Shown one piece after another: positions 23,753 to 35,756 of a stretch of DNA of 64,000 nt (positions within the stretch are counted from its first letter, which is position 1; each line of letters starts with the position of its first letter). The stretch is from Jacaranda mimosifolia (Eukaryota > Streptophyta > Magnoliopsida > Lamiales > Bignoniaceae). A model generated the notes under the pieces. The model was not told where the DNA came from, did not search any database, and was given only the letters and a program-made list of their open reading frames with translations. The position numbers and the translations under genes were made by a program. Location of the stretch: contig CM032126.1 in NCBI GenBank assembly GCA_018894105.1, positions 27,874,391 through 27,938,390 of the forward strand. Reading direction: 5' to 3'.

Positions 23753-24086
23753 TATAATATATATTTATTAAATATATATACAAATAATATTTATATATAA
23801 TAATATTTTTCTATATTTATATATATATATATATTTGTAAAATTTAATTTGAACCGTCGATTTATTTCAAAAGCATCCAACGGTTAATGTTATAAGGGTA
23901 GAAAAGTCATTTTATACATAAAAACCTTAGAAAATTCGCACGAAGCGTGAGTGAGGCGCGTAAGGAGTCTCGTTGCATGATTTTCAAAATAACGAAGGAA
24001 TTTTTTGTATGTTTTTTTTTCACCGGGAGTCTTCTGCCTATTTCATTTTTCACAGGGGGTACAATAATTTTTCCCCCTCAAAAGCA

Positions 24087-25089
24087 CTTGATTTTCTCTA
24101 TATCTAATGTCATTAGGCCATTTTCTCAATTTTAAATTTCTTGTGTGTTGTCACCTATCAGATTTATATTCGTATCATATGTATTAAATTTCTATAAGAT
24201 GCAATACATACTAGATATCTTATGTATGTACTAATTGTCCATTAAATGGTCTAGTGAGTTTTTAAGTTTTGTATTTTTGTAAATTATTCTTGTAGATTTC
24301 AAAAAAGCAATTAAAATAGAAAAAAAATTAATGTAGAAAAGATCATTAAATAGTTGAAGATCAGTGTGTAACATTAGCTATGAAGTGGTATATAACACTT
24401 GGGATGCAAGATAGTGACTTTCACTTTACTTTTCAGTAAATGTTTTTTTTTTCATTTTTTCATTTTTTTGCTGTTGCATTCTTTTATTTTTATTTGTACC
24501 ACCATTGTGTTATCTTATTTTCTCTAATAGTTTCCTGGAAAAAGAAAAAGAAAAAGAAGGAAATGAAAAAATATACATATTTTTCCTAAATGACATAGTG
24601 TGAGGAAGTTCGTGTGGAAGATTATGGATCATACTTCTTTTATATTTGAATGGTTTGATTATATAATATGACCCCATACATGATTAATCTAATGCAATGT
24701 TCATTTCTAGGCTATTTGCATTTTCGATTTTGATATCCCTTAATGATAGCTAGATCATTTGATGATTGTTATTGACCTATGAAGTCTAATTATTCATGAA
24801 AGTTCTTAGCATCTCTTATGAATTAGTTAGTGGTGCATCCTTTGTCTATAAATTAGAAATTGATCTAAGCGTATGGATGTTATAAATCGGAAAATATGTT
24901 GTATCTAACAATAGCAAAATAATTGGATTAGTGATTGGTTGTTGTATTTGTAATTCTAATTTCTGAAAGTTCTATTTTATCGAGTCTTCATTATCAAAGA
25001 TAATAGAAAACTAGGAAACTCATATCTATATTTTCTTGCATGTGAAAATGTGTTGGTTGTTAAAGATGTTCTTCCATTCATCTAGATAC
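24087..25089. other. AT-rich intergenic DNA
   Basis: No coding motif and no element ends seen. Confidence 0.55.
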
Positions 25090-25231
25090 AAACATTATAT
25101 AAGAAAATTGGCATTTAGTGGCACTATTTTGGTGACATTTTACAATATAATGACACAAAAAAATATATTATGGTGGTAGTTGTAAAAGAATATCACTATA
25201 ATAATATTTGGTAGCATTTGATTATTAAATT

Positions 25232-26247
25232 GAGTAAAATCCACTTTACCCCATGTACTAAGACTTCATCTCACTTTATCTCTCTATACTTTTAACAGCA
25301 TCACTTTATCTTCCTATACTCTTAATTTAACTTAAATTGTTCAATTTCGTTAAATTTTCTTCATCTCTTTTAACACCATTAACTTTTTTCTTTTTTCTTT
25401 TAAAACAAAATTGCCCATAAATCTCACTTACATGCACTGCTTTTAGGGATTTTTTTTAATTTAAGATCATTTTGATCTTTTTACCTAATTACATAAAAAA
25501 GGAAAAACCCAATCATTCTTCGCTCTTCGCTCGCCTGTAGGTGGATTTGAGTGACCCAACCTTAATCAAGCAACTCTAAAAGAAAGCCAAAACCAAATTT
25601 CATCCTCAAAACTTGAGCAATGAAACCATTGATTGGCACCAAGACCCTGGAATCATTGTAATTTTGAAATACTTTGTTTTTGTGATTTTGCCTATTCTTT
25701 TTGGGATTATGATAATTGGCAAAACAACAATATTTGATTTTTCATTTTAACTAGTTAATGATGGCCTATGACACGCACTTTTACTTCTTAAATTGTAATT
25801 GTCAAAGTATTGGGATGAAAAATGATTTTTTAATTGAACTAATTAATAATGGTTTTTGGATACAAATTATATTTGCAAACTGACTTGCAATTATATTGTG
25901 TCTGATGTAGTTTTGTTGCTACTTTGTGGTTAGTATTCAGCTTGAATCTTTTAATTTAATTTTAATATTATTTTGTATAAAATTTATGTATCCATGTAAG
26001 AAAAGAGTAGTTGGGAGAGTTATTAGCCAAAAAATATTGAGGTATGGGCATTTTTGGTATATTAATATGAAATATGGTGATCCAACTATTTTTGCTTGGT
26101 TTGCTAACATAAATTAAAGAGGTTTTAACGGTGTTAAAGTAAATGAAGTAAAATTGAGAGTATAAGGTAGTAAAGTGATGCAATTAAAAGTATAGGGGGG
26201 TAAAGTGAGACGAAGTCTAAGTACAGGGGGTAAAGTGGATTTTACCC
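25232..26247. mobile_element. MULE-type MITE with ~100-bp terminal inverted repeats
   Basis: The left end GAGTAAAATCCACTTTACC and the inverted right end GGGTAAAATCCACTTTACC continue to match for about 100 bases (then TGTACT, AGACTTC, CTCACTTTA, TATACTTTTAA). Nine-base flanks TATTAAATT (25223-25231) and TATTAAATG (26248-26256) agree at eight positions. The interior is AT-rich with no transposase. Confidence 0.82.
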
Positions 26248-26639
26248 TATTAAATGATAGACAACATAGTGACTTTTGATTGAAAATGCCAAGATAAATG
26301 TATTTCAAAGACATTATTTAAGTTTTTGCCTACTTTTTCTCCTCACCTATACATTATTTTTTGAATATTATTTTTTCTAAATTTAATGTCTCACACTTTT
26401 TCAAATATATTATTTAATAAAATAATTTCGAGCATATATTTAAATAATTGAGAAAATATGCTTTTAAAGTATAAATATATAATAATATTTTTGAAAATTT
26501 ATAATGAACATTTGATAGGTGGCTTGATGGTAAACTCATATTTTTCCAAGTATAATGTTGTCTGTTCGAATCTTATACAAAGTAATTAGATTGGAGTCTC
26601 ATATATGGCGTGCTAGAGGTAGATGAAGTGCCACTCAAA

Positions 26640-27000
26640 AGAATTTTTTCGTCATTTAATTTAGCATGTCATTTAATTAATCTGTTGGTATGTTAGTATG
26701 TCATCTAAAGGAATTTTCTGTGGCATTTTAACATCACTATATGCATTTTTGTTGGCGCATTAGCATGTCATCTGAAAGTATCTTTGTAATATTTTAACAT
26801 GCTATTTATTGTTTTTTTATGACATATTACCTTGTCATTTAAATGAACTTTTGTAGCATTTTAACCTGCCACTATATGCAATTTTTAGTGGCATATTAGC
26901 ATGTCATTTAAAATAATTTTTAATGGCACTTTAACATGTTATTTAATGCATTTTTCATGACATTTTAACGTGTCATTTGATGCAATTTTTGTTGCATTTT
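26640..27000. repeat. degenerate subterminal tandem repeats
   Basis: Roughly 55-base-spaced variants of a motif containing TTTTAACATGCCA and GCATATTAGCATGTCATTTAA. Subterminal repeats like these are typical transposase-binding arrays in CACTA elements; the role is inferred. Confidence 0.6.
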
Positions 27001-28084
27001 ATTAATGCCAAAATAAAGGTAATTTAGTGACATTTATGTCTTTAGCTACATTGCTACAAGTGGTACTTTTAAAAAATATCATTAAATATAAAATTATCAC
27101 ATAATATTATTTAAGTGGTATTTTTAATATCTTTAATACTTGATGTTGTTGTAGTGAAATGCCTATGAGAGATTGAAGGAATTGAATAGGCATAAAAGAG
27201 TTGTTTGTTGAAGTAACCAGTCGTATTGAATTAGTTATTTCCCAGTCAATTTTGCACTAAGAAAGATGGAGTAGTCTATGGTGCAATCATTATTGTACAT
27301 ATCTCATATAAGGGTTGTACAAATGTATTTAATTTGAACCGTTGAATTTAAAATGTGAAATCATAACCTTTCTTTTGATGATTAGTTGGCAACATACTAA
27401 AGTACATTTAACTTGCTACATGTGCAAGCAATTGATGGTAAATTTTGCTTGTATGTTGAGGGTGCACTATAATAATATAAATGCTACCAATAATAAAATT
27501 TTATTTATTTTGAGTTTCATTTCTTAGATAGTTCCATTAAAGTTGGTTTTCCATTAAATGCTTTTTCATTATTAAATCCAAAAAAAAAATAGCATTGGCA
27601 TATTTATATTTATTATCTTTTAATTTCGATACATATTGTATTTTAATATCTTTCCATGTATTTGTTTTTTTAAATCAATGATAAAATGATTGAATTTTCA
27701 ATAGAAATGTCAAAAAATTACATATGATATACATTAATATACTTAAAAAATTATATTAATAAGTTATTTTAGGAAAAGTGACATAATTTATTCTCAATTG
27801 AAATTCTTCAAATCAATTCAAAAATCTAGCTATATTATTATAATATTTTATATTAATATATTGACTCACATGAATCTATAGTTATAGTTTAATATTATTT
27901 AGAAAATTTATTTTCATACTAGTTAAATTATACGAATAAAAATCAATAAAAGTCTAAATAATAAATGATAAATTAATAGTTTTTATTTTTATTGAATGCA
28001 CACGTATTTAATTTATATTCGCTGGTAGTGTATACAAATAAGTATATACATACATACATCTATACATACATACATATTTATAAA

Positions 28085-28250
28085 TATAATCCCACCCTAA
28101 CTTTCATGACCCCCAAATCCTATCGGCCACGGCTATCGCTGGGCCGCCGGCCATGATCGTGGGTTTGGTCCCCCCCCCCCCCCCCCCAGGTATGTGTAGC
28201 TGAGTGCTGAAGTGTGTTGGGGAGTGGGGTGTGTGGGTGGTAGTGGTGGT
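28085..28250. other. GC-rich island with poly-C run
   Basis: It includes ATCGGCCACGGC, GGGCCGCCGGCCATG and 18 consecutive C, then a G-rich tail (GGGGAGTGGGGTGTGTGGG). The layout of GGCC/CCATG palindromes next to C and G runs recalls the island at 23330-23590. Confidence 0.6.
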
Positions 28251-28796
28251 GGGTGATTGCCAATTTGGAAGAAACAAGATATTTTATTTTTTGTTTTGTT
28301 TTTTGAATTTATTTATTTATTTTTTAATGAAAAATAAATTTAATTAAGTTAAATATTTTTATTTATTATTACTATTATTATTATTAAGTATGCAATTTAA
28401 AATTATTAAAATTATATTATTTAAAATAATAAATTTAAAATTTTCTTGTTTTCAAATTTTTTACTTATTAACAAATTCAGTTAAACTATTTTAAATATGT
28501 ATTTTTAATATTGTTAACTATACAAGTTAAAATTATTAAAATTATATTGTAGAATGATGTTATAGATTTTTCTATTTTTTTAATTTTATATCTTAATTAA
28601 TAAATAATTCAACTGAATGTATTCATATTATTTTGGACATATTTATTATTTAACATTATAGAGTATATATTTCAAAATTATTAAATCATATTATTTAAGA
28701 TAATAGGTTTTTATTTTAGCTTTTTTGGGGGGAGTATTTTCCAACAACTAGATGTATTAAAATTTTAAAATACAAAAGCAAACTTCTTGTGAAATT

Positions 28797-29010
28797 AACA
28801 ACAATTTATTATAAAAAAAACATGCGTAATTTAATTTGAGAATACCTTGTATGAATAAAGTACAGTGTTATCTCATCGTAGACATGTCCAACATTAAAAT
28901 GTAAACCCACAACGCGTTGTACAATTAACAATAACTTGTTGTAAAATAACACATGTCATTTATTTAGTGATACCTCATATGAGGTAAATACGAAAATACC
29001 TCACCGTAGA
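28797..29010. repeat. two tandem diverged copies of a ~120-bp unit
   Basis: Both copies contain AATTAACAA-AA, then TTGTTGTAAAA-like, ATACCT-TATGA and CTCA-CGTAGAC motifs in the same order. Confidence 0.5.
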
Positions 29011-30081
29011 CTCCCCCAAGAAAGATTGGGCATAATTGAACCTCCAAGTTCAAATATCTCCTCTTGAATAAAAGACTAGATCATCCGGTTGGAAAGAAAA
29101 GTGAATGAATAAGACTTTTTAGAATGAAAATGAATGTGTAGAGAGAAGTGATACTATTAAGAGTCTAGCTACCATTATGTGTTTCTATATTGTTGTTCAT
29201 TCTCTTCAAAAATATCCCACGAAGAACTTAGTTTAACATATATATATATATATATATGTAACGTGATAAAAGTAATGTCATAGCAAAGAAATCTATGCAC
29301 ACATGAAACAAGTTGAACGATTGGTAGTGTTTTCACATTATAATTCTAGCAGATGGGAGAACTAATTATTTCAGTAATGCATTAATCATGTGAATATGGA
29401 GTTATGTTGTTGCCACCATTCAATTGCAGTTGATGACATTTTGAGAATTCAATATTATGCTCATAAAATTTTCTACTTCTAATAAAAAGAAACTGTTCTT
29501 GATTAATTATATTAATAAATTTGTCTAGTTTTATCATAATAGATTCTCAAAATTAAAAATTTGAAAATACTTTTGTGCTAAAGTGATAGATAACTGAATG
29601 CTTATAATACTGAGTTTCTAAATTTTTGTTGGCCAGACGCCTGAGGTAGCAAGCGGAAGATGCTATTGGATCATCAAAATAATGAAGAAATGTGCAATCA
29701 TCGCAATTTAGGCATAAAATGGCAGCCTTCCGTTCTATCACCACTATATACAAAGGGGACGATTTTGAGCATGAATTCTCCTGCCACTTTCACATAAATG
29801 TTTCAGAATGTGGGCCATAAATGAACTCATTTTGGAGAGACAACTAAAGTGGCTGATTAATTGGCAAAACAAAATAACATACACTCACCATTGAATGGTA
29901 ATGTGAGTAAATCATTTCAGCATTGCATCACAAAATTTTAGAACATTTACAATTTTAACAGCAAATACCCAAGAATATTTGTGTTTCATGATCATGTTTC
30001 AATGAGTCACAATACATAGAAGTTTTGTAGTTATTCTCTATACAGTTCAGTGTAATGTTATACAATAATTTATTACAAATT

Positions 30082-30342
30082 CTAAACTATAAATATTTGA
30101 TAATGATAGGGAAAGAAGTTCGATCGCAAAACAACACTCCATAATATTGGAGATACAAATAATAGGCTCACAAATAAACAAATACAGGCTATTGCAAGCA
30201 TAGGATTTGGGGTATTGGCAAGGCGAAAGATAAAAAGCATTAACAGGAGTATAATATTATGGCTACTTGATTGTTTTGGCCCAGAGACCATGATGTTGCA
30301 AATACATGATACTAAAAGTATTATAACTCCTAGGTAGTTCAT
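30082..30342 (-). CDS. hypothetical membrane-protein fragment
   Basis: An 86-codon frame with three hydrophobic stretches (MNYLGVIILLVSCICNI, IILLLMLFIFRL, IACICLFVSLLFV) separated by short polar loops. I do not recognise it, and AT-rich DNA can give hydrophobic frames by chance. No neighbouring exon is apparent. Confidence 0.2.
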   Translation of the reverse strand: MNYLGVIILLVSCICNIMVSGPKQSSSHNIILLLMLFIFRLANTPNPMLAIACICLFVSLLFVSPILWSVVLRSNFFPYHYQIFIV

Positions 30343-30443
30343 AAAGTGCTTGGAACCCTAAAAATGAAGCACAACAACTACCTACAACTTCGAATGTCGA
30401 TCTTATTTTCTATACTGGAATACTGGACAACAATGGGGTCCCG

Positions 30444-32640
30444 ATGAATTTATCAGAATTATGTGACAAGCTTAAGAATTGCATGTCATGCGGAAGAGAG
30501 TTCAAGATCATGTATATAATATTATTATTTGCAAGCATTCTCTTTCCAAGTTGCACGATCATACTTAACTTGCAACACTTAAGTATGCTAATCGACATGG
30601 AGAAAGTCCAATACTTTAAATGGGTAAGGCTAGTGCTAAACGAACTTCGTAATGGAGTTAGCAAATGGAAAAATGATGCAGAACCTATATCACAAGGTGT
30701 ATATTTCTCTTGGAGGTAATAATGTATTAGTTATTACATATGTATATATGTTTCCATTGAACATGTAAATTTAATTTTTATATGTTAAATTTTCTTGTAG
30801 GTATTGTTCATTTGATTACTAGACGAATGTAAACATATTCTTGGATGGAAGAGGAATCCTCAGACATCGCTTATAGAGCAATGGAGTGATGAATGTTTCC
30901 AACAATCAATTAAACGATTTGGTGAGAATAGACCTTGGAATTCAAAAGTAGGGCATATAAATTTATTTGTACTAAATATTTTATCATATTTTACACATCC
31001 TAATATATTAAAGTCCAACATGGTGCAGCTATTAAAAGATCAAAATGTAGAGCAGGTCTGTAGTGCAAGTAATATTATTAGATATGCAACACAAGTGAAT
31101 GCTCCAAAATCACTAGATAAAAAGTACACCTACGTAGATATTGTACCAAATAGTGCGGTAAGATGGATGAGCCTTCCAATATATCTATCAAATAACAAAT
31201 ATACAAACAACGACTAATGAGGTTGATGTGATTGAACCTAATGAAAATGTCATCCATGATAAGATGATGAATAGTTTAACAAATAGAGTTACCTCTTTTC
31301 TACTGGATCAAGTTGCAAAGTGAAACAAGAGAACGACTGCAATTGAAAGTAAATTTGGTCATTTAATGAATTCTATATATAGCACTTCGAGGTGCGATGT
31401 TGCAAACACTAGAATAACTACACAGTTAAGTGAAATGTTTCATGAATTAAAAAAAGTCATTGATAAGCATGCCTAGTTTAATGAGGTCAACATCTGCAAA
31501 AATAATAGCACATATTTGTATAGAACACACTTTGACATCACCTTATGAACACCGTGAGCCTATCAACACACAATGCATACCCTCTGTACCACACATTGAA
31601 CAAAGCTATTATTATTGTTCTATACAACCCATAGGCTAGTATGTAAGAGGTGGAAAATTATTTATTCAACAAAAAGAAAGATGAATTGTAAGTAGTATAT
31701 GATATCCAATAACAAACATTGTATTAATCACCTTATTATACTCCTATTGATACATTGTTACTAACTTGTATATAGGACACTACTGGTGGATTATGGTAAT
31801 TGAGTGCTTTATCTTGTGTAAATGACAACCTAAAGAATGAGAGATTGATCATCATCTCTATAAGTGCCTATACATACTTATTAAATACAAACACTAATTC
31901 ATTATTACTAATATTCATTTATGTAATTATTGATAGAACCTCAACGTGTTGAAAAGATTAGGAAGTATAACTAAATGATTTATCTTCTAAGTATATTATT
32001 AGATTACAAATAACTTTTCATTAATATGCATGGATTAATAATTTTTTTCCACGTAGGTGATAAATTTGGTAGCATATATGCACATGTATGAAGCAAGAGA
32101 AACTTGCCAATTCAAATCACACTCGTATTTTCTTGCAATATTCTCGGTATGTATTTTGTATGTGCAATCATATATTTAGAAGTATTACTATTTGAAATAT
32201 GGAAATATTTGTTAAATAAATTAAATATGCAATTTTACAGAGTCTCATAATAGATAATACTTACTTAGATGAGAAATAAAATCATTTTTAGCCCCCAAAA
32301 GAATTTCAGAGGTGATGTAGCAGAGTGCTAGAAAATAATAATTCCAATCAATACTAGTCGTGGACATTGGTTCATGTGTACTATCGACATAAAATTGGAA
32401 ATAATCTATATTGCTAATACACTTCACTAGAAGACACAGACATATATAGAAAGTCCATAGTGGAAAAAGTGATAATTATAAATATAATTATATTCTAAGT
32501 TGTTACAAAAAATATATTCCTCTTATTTGTCAATTGTTTGGCAAAATGGAAAAATAGGTAAAGAAGGTACAAGAAATAGTAGAAACTTGGGATGATGGAC
32601 CTTTCAAGCAGAAGGATTGAGCTATTGCTTTTAGAATTGA
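30444..32640 (+). pseudogene. Ulp1-like (C48) protease gene relic, transposon-associated type
   Basis: Several in-order coding pieces. At 30444-30716 an N-terminal segment (LNLQHLSMLIDMEKVQYF, WVRLVLNELRNGVSK) resembles the region before the catalytic domain in plant transposon-borne Ulp1 proteins. At 30830-31200 a linker reads WKRNPQTSLIEQWSDECF. At about 32325-32430 a C48-like core reads IPINTSRGHWFMCTIDIK, whose GHW carries the usual catalytic His. Stops and shifts separate the parts and I cannot find the catalytic Cys segment. Such genes are often carried by plant MULE or CACTA elements; no TIRs were found here. Confidence 0.5.
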
Positions 32641-32649
32641 ATACTATTA

Positions 32650-35460
32650 TTGGGTTCCCATTTTCTATTTTTCTATAAAATAAAATAAATTATATATACA
32701 TGTTTTAATATTTCAATCATAGTAAAATGCAATAATTTTACTACTTTGAAATAGGATAAATCAACTAAAGCATGGAAAAAGGTTGTTGTTAAGCTATATA
32801 AATCAAAGAAAACGAGATGGCATAGGGTAAATAGATTAAGTCGATTTATACTAGTTGTCATTGTAAAGGTGTATAATATTATTAAATATATGACTTTCAT
32901 AATATATCCAAGATAGTATTTTCAAATCAGCACCATTTTATAGTAATTAAAATTCAAATTTTAGGTACAAAAATAAAAAATTAATGCAAAAAAGATAAGA
33001 TTCTAGAAGCAAAATAGGAGATAAGAGCAGAGTTAAAGTAATAACTAGCACAACATCCAAATTTTATACATACATTGCGAGTTTGTGACAGTAAACTGAA
33101 ACAAAGAATATAAAATAAATTATATAAAATATATTTATTATTATATATGTAATATTTATATGGGGTGGGTTCGGGGCGGGTTAGGTAAACCCTATATCCC
33201 ACCCAAATAATTTAGGTTATAAAAATCGCGCCCCATACCCCTTTAACCACCCTAAACCCATCCCATTTAGGATGGGTTGAGCTCGAGTTCGGGTTTTAAT
33301 CCGTCCCATTGCCATTCCTATATTTTTATATTGCCAGATCATGGCTTACGACATGTTGATATTACTATCATTTGCAGGAAATACGGGTATTAGAATTTAT
33401 AACCACAGACAATGACTGGTATTCCTTTCTGAACCAACTATAAGTACATATATATTAAATATTGAAATATGTATGCCACGTTAGTGTCTTAATATACATT
33501 TGAAGCAATATATTTACATTTTAGTTATTTCAAAATTGATACATTTTCTAAAAAATGGATCCAAGTCCAATGGTCAGGATTTCCCATAATACAATGCAAG
33601 AAAAGGGTATAACTGAATTAACAACTATTGATAAGAGCTTTAGGGTGGAAATGCCAGGTCTGGTATTTTGGTCCACTATTCCAGCTTGAATACTCGCCCA
33701 CTTAATTAACTTAGGTACCAATTGAGACTCGCAAAATGTACTAAGATACGAAGTGGCCCTGGTTTGATCATCTGTACCCCTGTTGGGCAACAAAATTTAC
33801 ATATTCTTATTAAAGACTTTGTGTAATAATCCTATGTCCAAGTATCGGACTTAAGTACGTGTCCACTATGTAGCAAACTAAATGGCAAAGTGAGCAACTA
33901 AAACCCATCCTAAAGCCAATTTTTTTAAATGACTATCAAATGATTGGATTTAGCTCCCAAAATAAATTGAATAGTCAACCAACAGAACAACATCATACAA
34001 TGCTTTGTGTAGAAGAACTGCATCCTTAGAATTCTGCAACAATTATTTGATTAGCTTCACCAAGCAAATGAGATTTTTATGTTAGTTCTTTATCCAATAA
34101 ACTATAGGATTAACATACCAACAAGGCTACAACAAGACAACTTGTCTATGTTAGTTCTTTATCCAATAAAGTACTAGAATAATGTGACAACAAGGCTACA
34201 ACATGAAGGTTGAGATCCAACAGTACTTTGAGAAGCATATTTGGTTAGGAGCACCATTCAATCAAATTGTATATTGAAGTAAAATTACTCAACTACATGG
34301 AATTTTAACTACTATGGTAGATATATTGATTTTACCTTGAATGGATAGGAACAAATGATAAAATGAGAAGGAAGAAAAAGACAAAAACAAAAAGCATGAC
34401 ATAATTTGACATCTTAACCAGTATATTTATGAATTGATTTTCAAATAATCATCAAGAAATTTAAAGAAAATAGATAATTTAGAGAATCTTACAGAGGTTT
34501 GGACTGACTGCTGTTGTAGAAGAACAATAAAAACTAGAGGAAAAATAGACTAAACACTTCACATTTGCTATGTATAAGACCATGCTGTCGAATTAAGAAG
34601 TTGTTTTAAAGCTAAATGAGTAAGAATTATCTTCAAAGCATTGAAATTAGCCTCTATTTTTTAAACTATTATTGGCAATTCTTTTATGGATTTGGGCAGC
34701 TTTAAATTCTATATAGACATTTTGATTCAGGCTGAGGCAGAGAGAGTAATCAATTCTAGATGTTCAGAAATGGATGGGCCATGGAAAAAATAGTGAACCA
34801 CACCTTCTGTTATGAGTTAATAGGGTGCAAAGAAAGCTGAAAATTATAGATCAAACTATTGCATTGATACACTTATGTTATGCTGAATGAGAACATTTGT
34901 ACTCAAAATCATAATAGTTTGAAGTAAACCATGGAAAATTTATACTTTAAATACAGTGTTAAGCGGATGAATATAAGTGCTATGAATGGAATTGACACCT
35001 CTCTCAAACATCACAAAATTAATTTAGACCTCTTTGAAACTATAATCTTGAAATTAATGGTATTCAACAGGCTAGTTGTTTTCTATGTATTCGAACAAAA
35101 GTCATTGTAAAACAACTATTTCAGAAATTTATGAAATTTATCTTTGACATAAGAACTTTGTAAAGATAAAGAGAACCAATAATTATACAGACGTTTGCAA
35201 GGTGACAATAAGGCAATATAACAAACATAATGATAATCATGACTTCTTATTGTAACTAATATGGTTAGAAAAATCGTAAAGCAATTCGTACTGCAGGTTT
35301 TAAGTTTTGAAAGTGAAAAATGATAATCCCATTTCAATAAATACATGAAGATTGCCATACTATCATGTTGCGGTAGTCATAGAACATGGCATGGACCAGA
35401 GTGAATTCCTTGTTAACTTCATACACATAAATTTGCATTAAGTTTACATTCTACTTCCAA
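32650..35460. other. intergenic DNA with a short GC-rich repeat remnant
   Basis: No gene is supported. At about 33160-33320 a G-rich then C-rich piece (GGGGCGGGTTAGG, CCCATCCCATTTAGGATGGG) looks like a fragment of a hAT-type MITE, but I find no flanking duplication. Confidence 0.5.
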
Positions 35461-35756
35461 CATTCACAACAACAAAAATGAACTTTAGTGACCGAATTTT
35501 AGTGACCGATTGATCGATCACTAATTAGTGACTGATTGGTGACCGATTAATGATCGATTAGTGATCAATTTAGATATAATATTTTAAAAAAATTAGTGAC
35601 CGAATTAGTGACCGCAGAAAAGCGGTCAATAAATCGGTCACTAATTAGTGACCGAACTCTTTTTTCAGTCACTAATATTAGTGACTGCAGAAAGCGGTCA
35701 CTAATTCGGGGAATTAAGAGTTCGGTCACTAATATTAATGACCGTATAAAGAGGTC

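Larger units (their letters stand above)
22373..24077. mobile_element. long-TIR MULE-type non-autonomous element with GC-rich core
   Basis: The ends are inverted and related over about 80 bases: GGGCTAATAACAATTTACCC on the left, and inverted from the right GGGGGAAAAATTATTGTACC, both followed by CCCTGTGAAA-like and ATGAAAT stretches. A perfect 9-bp duplication TCAAAAGCA flanks it (22364-22372, 24078-24086), which fits Mutator-like elements. Much of the 1705-bp interior is (TA)-rich. A GC-rich block (about 23330-23590) contains repeated GCCATGG motifs, and a G-rich block lies at 23700-23755. I find no transposase. Confidence 0.8.
25093..27156. mobile_element. CACTA-like non-autonomous element, interrupted by a MULE MITE
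   Basis: The right end reads GATGTTGTTGTAGTG, inverted CACTACAACAACATC. The left end, CATTATATAAGAAAATTGG, looks like a decayed CACTA end, followed by GGCATTTAGTGGCAC. Both sides are flanked by AAA (25090-25092, 27157-27159), the 3-bp duplication expected for CACTA elements. The right arm (about 26640-27000) holds degenerate repeats of GCATGTCATTTAA and GGCATTTTAACA type. No transposase is present; about 1.0 kb remains after removing the nested element. Confidence 0.58.
27160..30080. other. AT-rich intergenic DNA with small repeats
   Basis: No gene is supported. It includes CATA repeats (28048-28077), a small GC-rich island (28085-28250) with a run of 18 C (28170-28187), two diverged tandem copies of a ~120-bp unit (28797-29010), and (TA)n at 29239-29256. 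Confidence 0.55.

Noticed and set aside
23490..23783. 97-codon minus-strand frame rich in Tyr, Ile and Pro
   Set aside because: Produced by (TA)n and C/G-rich low-complexity DNA inside the MULE-type element.
33160..33320. Possible complete hAT MITE
   Set aside because: G-rich and C-rich arms are suggestive, but I could not find 8-bp flanking duplications or paired ends.
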